Source: an uncultured Collinsella sp.
GTDB lineage: Bacteria; Actinomycetota; Coriobacteriia; Coriobacteriales; Coriobacteriaceae
Direction: 5' to 3'
DNA: 12,038 bases
Assembly (NCBI GenBank): GCA_934621885.1
Contig: CAKTUH010000017.1
Coordinates: 1-12,038 of the forward strand
The translations under genes and the position numbers were made by a program. Each line of letters opens with the position of its first letter. Within the stretch, counting starts at the first letter, position 1. The notes beneath the pieces were generated by a model, which saw only the letters and a list, made by a program, of their open reading frames with translations, made no database searches and was not told where the DNA came from. Shown here one piece after another: positions 6,737 through 12,038 of this stretch.

Positions 6737-9607
6737 ATGAGTCGCCGCAACACCGAACTGCTCTTGCTCATCGCCTCGGCGTTCCCCGTCATCCTGCTCT
6801 ATGCGATGTACGTGCTCACCGCGGGTGCCACAATCTCTTTCGAGACGCTCGCCGTGCCGATCGGCCTGTTCGCCGCCTTCGCCGCGGCGCATATCGCCGT
6901 GCGCATCCTGGCGCCCGGCGCCGACCCCGCCATCCTGCCCATCGTCTTTGTGCTCTCGGGCATCGGCATCACGTTCGTGACGCGCCTTGCCCCCGACCTC
7001 GCCATCTCACAGCTCATCATCTTGTTTGCCTCGGTGGCACTCATGGTGGGAACGCTCGCGCTGGTCAAGAACCTCGACGTGGTCATGCGCTACAAGTACA
7101 CCTTTGGCATTATCGGCATCATTTTGCTGATGCTGCCCATCTTTATCGGCACCACGATCTCGGGCTCCAAGCTGTGGATTCGCATCGCCGGCTTTACCAT
7201 CCAGCCCGGCGAGTTCGCCAAGGTCTTCATCGTCCTGTTCCTAGCCGGCTATCTGGCCGAGAACCGCGAGCTGCTCTCCATCTCCAACCGCAAGATCCTG
7301 GGCCTCAAGATTCCGCGCTTCCGCCTGCTACTGCCGCTGTTTGCCGTGTGGGGCGTATGCCTGCTCGTCGTCGTCTTTGAACGCGACCTGGGCTCGGCCG
7401 TCCTGTTCTACACCATCTTTTTGCTGATGCTCTACGTTGCCACGGGACGCTTTTCCTACGTCATCATCGGCCTTGCGCTGCTTGCCGTTGGAGCCGTGGG
7501 CGCCTACAAGTTCCTGTCGCACGTGCAGGTGCGTTTCCAGATTTGGGCCGATCCGTTTAAGGACGCCCAGGGCCAGGGCTACCAGATCGTCCAGTCGCTC
7601 TACTCGCTGGCCGACGGCGGCCTGGTTGGCGTCGGCATTGGCAACGGCATGGCAAACAACATCCCCGTCGTCGAGTCCGACTTTATTTTCTCGGCCATCG
7701 GCGAGGAGATGGGCCTGTTGGGCGGCGGCGCCGTGCTCATCCTGTTTATGCTCTTTGCCGTGCGCGGTCTCACCACGGCCGCCCGCGCCAAGTCCGACCT
7801 TGCCGCCTTTAGCGCGACCGGCCTTACGGCAGCCATCAGCTTCCAGGCTTTCTTGATTGTTGGCGGCGTGACCCGTCTGATCCCGCTGACCGGCGTCACC
7901 CTGCCCTTTATGAGCCAGGGCGGCTCCTCGCTGCTGGCGAGCTTTATCATCGTCGCGCTGCTGCTGCGCGCTGGCGACGAGGCGACCGGACGCGAAGCCG
8001 AGCTCACCGGTACCGGCACTATGGCCGCCATCACCGATGACCAGGTCGCATCCGCCGCCGCCCCGACGGGCACGCGTTTTGCCAACGCATCTTCCTACGG
8101 CCGCGGTAGCCACTCCGCCGGCTCGCGCATGCGCCGTCGTCTGCTCGACACGCCCGAGTCCGGCGTGCTGGGCCGCGTGGCACTCGCCAACCGCCTGACC
8201 CGCGCCGTGTTCGCCTTTACGGCGCTGTTCGCCATCCTTATCGGCAACCTCACCTATGTCCAGGTCATCAAGGCCAAGGACTACCAGGACATGCCGACCA
8301 ACAACCACACCATCGCCCGCTCTAAGTACATCCAGCGCGGCTCCATCATCACGTCCGACGGCGTGACGCTGGCCGAGTCGCTGCAGCAGGAGGACGGCAC
8401 CTACGCCCGCTCCTACCCCAACGGCAATATGGCCGCACACGTGGTGGGCTACGTGAGCCAGCAGTACGGTACCGCCGGCATCGAGAGCGTCATGAACGAC
8501 ACACTCACCGGCTCCAAGGATTACTCCAGCTGGAACAACGCCATCGCGTCGCTCGCGGGGCAGACCCAGCCGGGCAATACCGCCAAGCTCACCATCGATT
8601 CGCGCATCCAGACGGCTGCCGAGCAGGCGCTCAAGGGCTTTAAGGGCGCCGTGGTGGTCATGGATCCGCGAACCGGCGCGGTGCTCGCGTGTGCGAGCTC
8701 GCCCACCTACGACAACACCAACATCGATGCCCTGCTGCAGTCGGGCGGCGGCGAGGACGGCTCCATGTACGACCGCGCCATGGACGCGCTCTACACTCCG
8801 GGCTCCACGTTTAAGGTCGTCACGCTTTCCGCGGCGCTCGAAACCGGCACCGCCAGCCTCACGAGCACCTACCAGGCGCCCGGCTCCATGGATATCGGCA
8901 ACGCGCCGGTCACCAACTGCGACAACGAGAGCTACGGCACCATCAGCCTGCAGCAGGCCTTCGCCGTGTCGTCCAACGTCGTCTTTGGCCAGGTGGCCAA
9001 CGAGGTCGGCCCCAGCTCGCTGGTACAGTTTGCCAACGCCTTTGGCTATGGGCAAAAGCTGGGCCAGGACCTTACCTCCGCCGCTTCCATCATGGCCGAC
9101 CCGTCGCTCATGACCGAGTGGGAGACCGCTTGGGCAGGCGCCGGCCAGCCCGTCGGCATGGACCACACGCCCGGCCCGCAGACCACGGTCATGCAAAACG
9201 CCGTGATTGCCGCAGCCATCGCCAACAGCGGCGTGGTCATGGATCCGTTCTTTGTATCCCAGGTGCTCGCCCCGGACGGAACCGTGGTTAAAACCACGCA
9301 GTCCCGTTCGCTGGGTCAGGCCGTCAGCTCGGCCACGGCTGACCAGGTCAAGCAGGCCATGCTCGCCGTCGTCCAGTCCGGCACCGGTACCGATGCCCAG
9401 ATTCCGGGCGTCAAGGTCGCCGGCAAGACCGGCTCGGCCGAGACCGGCGGCACCAACGTCAACTCCATGTTCGTTGGCTTTGCACCTTATGATTCACCCA
9501 CGGTCGCCATCTCGGTGGCCTTGGAGGATTACGACAAACACGACGTCAAGGCGGCCAAGATTGCCGGCATCGTCCTGACCGCGGCACTTGCCGCACAGGG
9601 AGCGTGA
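6737..9607 (+). CDS. Natural fusion of RodA/FtsW-type SEDS glycosyltransferase and class B penicillin-binding protein
   Basis: A single 956-residue protein joining the two activities that build peptidoglycan: glycan polymerisation from lipid II and peptide cross-linking. Residues 1-411 are a complete SEDS module with about ten membrane helices. The conserved loop ESDFIFSAIGEEMG places the likely catalytic Asp at 315, and PFMSQGGSS (390-398) is typical of the family. A Ser/Thr/Arg-rich linker (412-487) should be cytoplasmic. A further helix (about 488-511) is followed by an external PBPA-like region with the RG element (534-535) and the transpeptidase motifs STFK (690-693, nucleophile S690), SSN (745-747) and KTGS (897-900). 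The PBP half (about 470 residues) matches the length of PBPA. No stop, and no internal start with a ribosome-binding site, separates the halves. The gene follows pstP by 16 bases and fills the slot where rodA and pbpA are two genes elsewhere. Both domain calls are firm; the RodA-PBPA rather than FtsW-PBP3 assignment is by context. Confidence 0.95.
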   Translation: MSRRNTELLLLIASAFPVILLYAMYVLTAGATISFETLAVPIGLFAAFAAAHIAVRILAPGADPAILPIVFVLSGIGITFVTRLAPDLAISQLIILFASVALMVGTLALVKNLDVVMRYKYTFGIIGIILLMLPIFIGTTISGSKLWIRIAGFTIQPGEFAKVFIVLFLAGYLAENRELLSISNRKILGLKIPRFRLLLPLFAVWGVCLLVVVFERDLGSAVLFYTIFLLMLYVATGRFSYVIIGLALLAVGAVGAYKFLSHVQVRFQIWADPFKDAQGQGYQIVQSLYSLADGGLVGVGIGNGMANNIPVVESDFIFSAIGEEMGLLGGGAVLILFMLFAVRGLTTAARAKSDLAAFSATGLTAAISFQAFLIVGGVTRLIPLTGVTLPFMSQGGSSLLASFIIVALLLRAGDEATGREAELTGTGTMAAITDDQVASAAAPTGTRFANASSYGRGSHSAGSRMRRRLLDTPESGVLGRVALANRLTRAVFAFTALFAILIGNLTYVQVIKAKDYQDMPTNNHTIARSKYIQRGSIITSDGVTLAESLQQEDGTYARSYPNGNMAAHVVGYVSQQYGTAGIESVMNDTLTGSKDYSSWNNAIASLAGQTQPGNTAKLTIDSRIQTAAEQALKGFKGAVVVMDPRTGAVLACASSPTYDNTNIDALLQSGGGEDGSMYDRAMDALYTPGSTFKVVTLSAALETGTASLTSTYQAPGSMDIGNAPVTNCDNESYGTISLQQAFAVSSNVVFGQVANEVGPSSLVQFANAFGYGQKLGQDLTSAASIMADPSLMTEWETAWAGAGQPVGMDHTPGPQTTVMQNAVIAAAIANSGVVMDPFFVSQVLAPDGTVVKTTQSRSLGQAVSSATADQVKQAMLAVVQSGTGTDAQIPGVKVAGKTGSAETGGTNVNSMFVGFAPYDSPTVAISVALEDYDKHDVKAAKIAGIVLTAALAAQGA

Positions 9608-9633
9608 TGCCCGTGATCAAAGCGGATACTTGG

Positions 9634-9669
9634 GGCGCGCCGCGGCCAATGAGCTAGCGGCAACGCGCC
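9634..9669 (+). other. GC-rich hairpin in the gap before pknB
   Basis: GGCGCGCCGC (9634-9643) can pair with GCGG (9657-9660) and CGCGCC (9664-9669), giving 10 bp with a 3-base CAA bulge and a 13-base loop. No T-tract follows, so it is not a standard terminator. It could be an attenuating or mRNA-processing structure. The remaining gap to 9739 shows no convincing promoter: TTGGTA at 9693-9698 could be a -35, but no good -10 is spaced correctly. Confidence 0.35.
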
Positions 9670-9729
9670 ATACGACCCCATCGGTCACACATTTGGTACT
9701 ACACACATCGTTGAGCGAATAGTTATGTT

Positions 9730-9734
9730 AGGAG
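9730..9734 (+). promoter_or_regulatory. Ribosome-binding site that decides the pknB start
   Basis: AGGAG sits 5 bases before the ATG at 9740. The in-frame ATG at 9725 lies upstream of this site and has no ribosome-binding site of its own, so 9740 (protein MEQRVLGGRY...) is preferred. Confidence 0.75.
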
Positions 9735-9739
9735 CAGGA

Positions 9740-11683
9740 ATGGAACAGAGGGTCCTCGGGGGAAGATACCTCCTCAAGGATAAGGTGGGAACGGGCGGCA
9801 TGGCGACCGTCTTCCGTGCGCAGGATCAGGTCCTCGACCGCACGGTTGCCGTCAAGATCATGCTGCCGCAGTATGCCGGCGACGCCACCTTCGCCGCCCG
9901 CTTTAAGCAGGAGGCCCAGGCAGCAGCCGGCCTGTCCTCCCCCTATATCGTGGGCGTCTACGATTGGGGCAAGGACGGCGACACCTATTACATCGTCATG
10001 GAGTACCTGCGCGGTACCGACCTTAAGAGCGGCATCAAGAGCCACGGCGCCCTCGATCCCAAGAAGGTCGCGCAGATCGGTTCGCAGATCAGCTCCGCGC
10101 TTTCGGTCGCACACAAGCACGAGATCATCCACCGCGACATTAAGCCGCAGAACATCATGGTGCTGCCCGACGGCAACATCAAGGTAATGGACTTTGGCAT
10201 TGCGCGCGCCAAGAACAGCCACCTCACGCAGGACAACAACGTGTTGGGCACCGCCCACTATGTTAGCCCCGAGCAGACCCGCGGCCAGGACCTCGGCCCC
10301 ACCTCGGATATCTACTCACTGGGTGTCGTCATGTACGAGTGCGCCACCGGTCGCGTGCCCTTCGACGGCGACGACGCCATCTCGGTCGCGCTCAAGCAGG
10401 TCAACGAGCTTCCCATTCCGCCGAGCCAGATCAACTCCGGCGTCGATGCCGACCTGGAGCGCATCATCCTCAAGTGCATGGAGAAGGACCCGGCCAACCG
10501 CTTCCAGACGGCCGACGAGCTGCGCCAGGTGCTCAACAGCTACCTGTCCGGCCGTGCCGTCAACGTCTCGGAGCCAACGCGCATCATCGGTGCCGCCGGC
10601 GACCTGGGCGCCACCAAGACCCGCGAGCTTTCCGACTCAACGCGCGCTATGGTTCGTCCCGTCTCGGGCGTGAACGGTCAGAACACCGCCCGCAGCGCTG
10701 TCTCGGGCTCCACGGGCTCCTACGAGGTCGAGAAGCCCAAGTCCAACAAGAACAAGATCATCGCCGCCGTGATTGCCGCCGTCGCCGTGATTGGCGTTGT
10801 AGTGGCCTTTGCCACGGGCATGTTCAGCGGCGAACAGGTCACGGTGCCCGACGTGCTGGGCAAGGACCAGGAAACCGCTATTGAGCAGATCAAGGAAGCC
10901 GGCCTTGAGGTTGGCACCGTCGACCAGAGCTACAACGACGATGTCGACGAGGGAAAGGTCGCCGAGCAGACCCCCAACGGCAACACCAAGAAAGCCAAGG
11001 GCACGAGGGTGAACCTGGTAATCTCCAAGGGCCCTAAGCCCTCCGAGAAAGTCGAGGTTCCGCAGCTCGTCGGTCTGACCAAGGACCAGGCCGAGGCCGC
11101 TCTGGCAAGCGTGGGCCTGAAGGGCAGCGCTACCGAGGCTGCCAACGAGGCCGAAGAGGGCCAGGTCTTTGAGCAGGGCACTGACGCCGGCAAGGAGGTC
11201 GAGAAGGGCACGACCATCTCGTACAAGGTCTCCAGCGGCCCTGATACCACCTCGGTGCCCGATCTGACCGACATGACCGAGGCTCAGGCGCGCAACGCCC
11301 TCGACATGGCCGGCTTTGGCGTTGACGTGAGCTATCAGGAAAACGACTCCGTTACCGAGGGTACCGTAATTAGCTGGAACCCCAGCGGCAAGCAGAAGCC
11401 CGGTGCCACGATTACCGTCGTCATCGCCAAGAAGTCCGGCAAGGCCAGCGTCCCGGGCAACCTGTACGGCAAGAGCATCTCCGCCGCCGTCACCGCGCTC
11501 AACAACGCCGGCTTCTACAACATCGCCTTCTGCGATCAGAACGGTAACCCCGTGAGCGGTAACGAGAATGCCACCGTTACGGGCGTCTCCCCCACCGGCA
11601 AGCAGTCCACCGACAGCACGATCACGCTGACCGTTTCCATCTCCGGATCCGGCTCCGGCGACGGCTCCGAGTCTAGCAACTAA
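9740..11683 (+). CDS. pknB: PknB-type Ser/Thr protein kinase with four PASTA repeats
   Basis: A 647-residue transmembrane sensor kinase that couples muropeptide or lipid II sensing to control of wall synthesis and division (family knowledge). The kinase domain is at 10-270: Gly loop GTGGMATV (17-24), VAVK (K39), catalytic loop HRDIKPQN (131-138), DFG (151-153) and the activation segment through VSPEQT (175-180), with Thr163 and Thr171 as candidate autophosphorylation sites. A Ser/Thr-rich juxtamembrane region (271-336) precedes one membrane helix (about 339-359). Four external PASTA units follow (about 366-431, 438-501, 504-565 and 569-634), each opening with a 'VP' signature, and then a Gly/Ser-rich end. 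The fourth unit is the most divergent and carries a lone Cys (598). In contrast to the first kinase of the locus it keeps the canonical HRD. It lies 132 bases after the SEDS-PBP gene and is followed by a strong terminator, so it ends the cluster. Confidence 0.96.
   Translation: MEQRVLGGRYLLKDKVGTGGMATVFRAQDQVLDRTVAVKIMLPQYAGDATFAARFKQEAQAAAGLSSPYIVGVYDWGKDGDTYYIVMEYLRGTDLKSGIKSHGALDPKKVAQIGSQISSALSVAHKHEIIHRDIKPQNIMVLPDGNIKVMDFGIARAKNSHLTQDNNVLGTAHYVSPEQTRGQDLGPTSDIYSLGVVMYECATGRVPFDGDDAISVALKQVNELPIPPSQINSGVDADLERIILKCMEKDPANRFQTADELRQVLNSYLSGRAVNVSEPTRIIGAAGDLGATKTRELSDSTRAMVRPVSGVNGQNTARSAVSGSTGSYEVEKPKSNKNKIIAAVIAAVAVIGVVVAFATGMFSGEQVTVPDVLGKDQETAIEQIKEAGLEVGTVDQSYNDDVDEGKVAEQTPNGNTKKAKGTRVNLVISKGPKPSEKVEVPQLVGLTKDQAEAALASVGLKGSATEAANEAEEGQVFEQGTDAGKEVEKGTTISYKVSSGPDTTSVPDLTDMTEAQARNALDMAGFGVDVSYQENDSVTEGTVISWNPSGKQKPGATITVVIAKKSGKASVPGNLYGKSISAAVTALNNAGFYNIAFCDQNGNPVSGNENATVTGVSPTGKQSTDSTITLTVSISGSGSGDGSESSN
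10835..11641 (+). repeat. Four tandem PASTA repeats encoded in pknB
   Basis: Four protein-level repeats of about 62-66 residues begin VTVPDVLG, VEVPQLVG, TSVPDLTD and ASVPGNLY. The first three end in strand motifs NLVISKGP, SYKVSSGP and TVVIAKKS. They are diverged at DNA level, so this is an ancient domain array and not a recent tandem duplication. Confidence 0.9.
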
Positions 11684-11735
11684 CGTCGATCGCTTGTTGC
11701 TCCGAGCGGTTTAGACCGCAAACGCATTCGCTCAG

Positions 11736-11771
11736 AAGCGCCCGCTTGCTCCCCCAGCAAGCGGGCGCTTT
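11736..11771 (+). terminator. Intrinsic terminator after pknB
   Basis: A perfect 15-bp stem, AAGCGCCCGCTTGCT (11736-11750) with AGCAAGCGGGCGCTT (11756-11770), closes a CCCCC loop and ends in CTTT. The flanking A/T ends could let it work in both directions. A small hairpin, GCGGT-TTAG-ACCGC (11706-11719), lies between the pknB stop and this element. Confidence 0.9.
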
Positions 11772-11790
11772 AATGTCCCTATGACAGGCA

Positions 11791-11808
11791 TTCGATAGGC
11801 TTCGATAG
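11791..11808 (+). repeat. Two direct TTCGATAG repeats one helical turn apart
   Basis: TTCGATAG occurs at 11791-11798 and 11801-11808, a period of 10 bases. A second pair, ATGACA, flanks them at 11781-11786 and 11813-11818. The helical spacing is compatible with a protein-binding site, but chance is possible. Confidence 0.35.
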
Positions 11809-11834
11809 CAGGATGACAACGCGGGCACAATTTG

Positions 11835-11847
11835 ATATTTGAAATAT
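11835..11847 (+). promoter_or_regulatory. AT-rich palindrome, possible operator or promoter core
   Basis: ATATTT-G-AAATAT is a perfect 6-bp inverted repeat around one base, in a short AT-rich patch of an otherwise GC-rich window. It lies 17 bases before a strong ribosome-binding site. ATGACA at 11813-11818 could be a -35 with a poor -10 (TATTTG, 11836-11841), so the palindrome would cover the -10 region. This is a site-level guess. Confidence 0.3.
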
Positions 11848-11863
11848 GGACGAATTCCTCATC

Positions 11864-11870
11864 AGGAGGG
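11864..11870 (+). promoter_or_regulatory. Near-perfect Shine-Dalgarno sequence before a 24-codon ORF
   Basis: AGGAGGG ends 4 bases before the ATG at 11875. It is the closest match to the anti-Shine-Dalgarno consensus that I see in the window, yet it precedes only a very short frame. Confidence 0.55.
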
Positions 11871-11874
11871 TAAA

Positions 11875-11949
11875 ATGGTGCCGACGGCAGCCCAAGTTGT
11901 AGAGAGCTGGGCAGAGCCGTTGCTTAATGAAGTTGGGTCACCGTCTTAG
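11875..11949 (+). CDS. Possible 24-residue leader peptide
   Basis: The frame starts at ATG 11875 after a strong ribosome-binding site and ends at TAG 11947-11949, inside the next hairpin. The product begins MVPTAAQVVESWAEPLLNEV. The family is not recognised. The pattern 'VV..WAEPLL.E.G' loosely recalls the first helix of RimP, so a truncated relic is conceivable, but 24 residues cannot prove it. A 37-base hairpin (11884-11920) lies within the frame and a terminator-like hairpin overlaps its stop. That layout is usual for a translated leader controlling a downstream gene, which would be outside this window. Codon use is less GC-biased than in the large genes. Confidence 0.3.
   Translation: MVPTAAQVVESWAEPLLNEVGSPS
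11884..11920 (+). other. Hairpin inside the 24-codon ORF
   Basis: ACGGC (11884-11888) pairs with GCCGT (11916-11920), and inside it GCCCA (11890-11894) pairs with TGGGC (11908-11912). Internal unpaired bases are A on one side and AGA on the other; the loop is 13 bases. It may be one element of a structured leader or small RNA. Confidence 0.4.
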
Positions 11950-11965
11950 CGACGGTGGCCTTTCT
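11936..11965 (+). terminator. Terminator-like hairpin overlapping the end of the short ORF
   Basis: GGTCACCGTC (11936-11945) pairs with GACGGTGGCC (11951-11960), 10 bp with one G-T wobble and a TTAGC loop, followed by TTTCT. The T-tract is weak. The right arm can instead pair downstream: GGCCTTTCT (11957-11965) with AGAAAGCC (11972-11979, one C bulged). Two exclusive folds are therefore possible. Confidence 0.45.
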
Positions 11966-12003
11966 AATATGAGAAAGCCATTGTCAATAGGCATGTTCAT
12001 TCG

Positions 12004-12028
12004 AGCCCGGTTTAAAACCGGGCTTTTT
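12004..12028 (+). terminator. Intrinsic terminator near the right edge
   Basis: AGCCCGGTTT (12004-12013) and AAACCGGGCT (12015-12024) form a perfect inverted repeat; the practical stem is 8 bp with a TTAAA loop. A run of five T follows (12024-12028). This is a classic rho-independent terminator on the plus strand. No gene other than the 24-codon ORF lies between it and the pknB terminator, which implies a short transcript or a leader that ends here. Confidence 0.85.
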
Positions 12029-12038
12029 CGTTTCCCGT

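Larger units (their letters stand above)
11772..12038. other. AT-richer region without a recognised gene
   Basis: After the pknB terminator I find no protein gene on either strand; minus-strand frames entering from the right edge are closed by 11938. The stretch is visibly less GC-rich than the rest. It holds the direct repeats, the palindrome, the ribosome-binding site with its short ORF, and three hairpins listed separately. No tRNA cloverleaf, SRP RNA core or familiar riboswitch consensus was seen. Confidence 0.6.

Noticed and set aside
7328..9196. Long minus-strand frame (622 codons) opposite the SEDS-PBP gene
   Set aside because: Same cause. The plus strand carries all catalytic motifs of both domains.
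9606..9656. 16-codon ORF overlapping the SEDS-PBP stop (TGATG)
   Set aside because: Too short to call a gene, although GGGAG precedes it. It is kept only as part of a finding about the gap.
11927..12038. Frame open to the right edge with ATGs at 11927, 11969 and 11993
   Set aside because: No ribosome-binding site before any of these ATGs, and the frame runs through two hairpins including a strong terminator, so openness is probably chance. More sequence beyond the edge could change this.
1..12038. CRISPR arrays, insertion sequences, prophage genes, integrase or attachment sites
   Set aside because: No regularly spaced repeats, transposase or integrase motifs, or target duplications were seen. 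The main genes form a core chromosomal locus.

Overview
The window is GC-rich, with strong C/G preference at third codon positions. It carries the cell-envelope signalling locus typical of Actinobacteria (FHA proteins, PP2C phosphatase, SEDS polymerase, class B PBP, PASTA kinase). Gene style and the fused SEDS-PBP gene suggest Coriobacteriia, possibly a Collinsella-like gut bacterium. That assignment is inferred from memory of the families; no database match was run.

Layout. (1) Positions 1-485, minus strand: 5' part of dnaX, the DNA polymerase III gamma/tau clamp-loader subunit, running off the left edge. (2) 601-1326, plus: a small two-helix membrane protein with a YcxB-like domain and a very Lys-rich tail. 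(3) 1385-1433: a strong hairpin terminator, followed at once by a probable extended -10 promoter. (4) 1542-9607: a tight five-gene operon, made of a Hanks-type kinase with an unusual multi-helix membrane half, fhaA, fhaB, a membrane PP2C phosphatase with a long acidic Pro/Ala N-terminal extension, and a natural fusion of a RodA/FtsW-type glycan polymerase with a class B penicillin-binding protein. Junctions are 4-base overlaps or gaps of 6-16 bases. (5) 9740-11683: pknB, with four PASTA repeats, after a 132-base gap that can fold. (6) 11736-11771: a perfect-stem terminator. (7) 11772-12038: an AT-richer stretch with direct repeats, a palindrome, a strong ribosome-binding site before a 24-codon ORF, overlapping hairpins and a second terminator. 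No recognised gene lies there, and it looks like a leader or small-RNA unit.

How the genes fit together (family knowledge plus inference): the PASTA kinase senses peptidoglycan or lipid II outside the cell and phosphorylates cytoplasmic targets. FhaA and FhaB read phospho-threonine and recruit partners, and the phosphatase resets the system. The output is the fused enzyme, which polymerises glycan strands and cross-links them. Compared with the textbook order fhaA-fhaB-pstP-rodA-pbpA-pknA-pknB, this locus has no pknA in its usual place, has rodA and pbpA merged into one gene, and has a different, polytopic kinase as the promoter-proximal gene.
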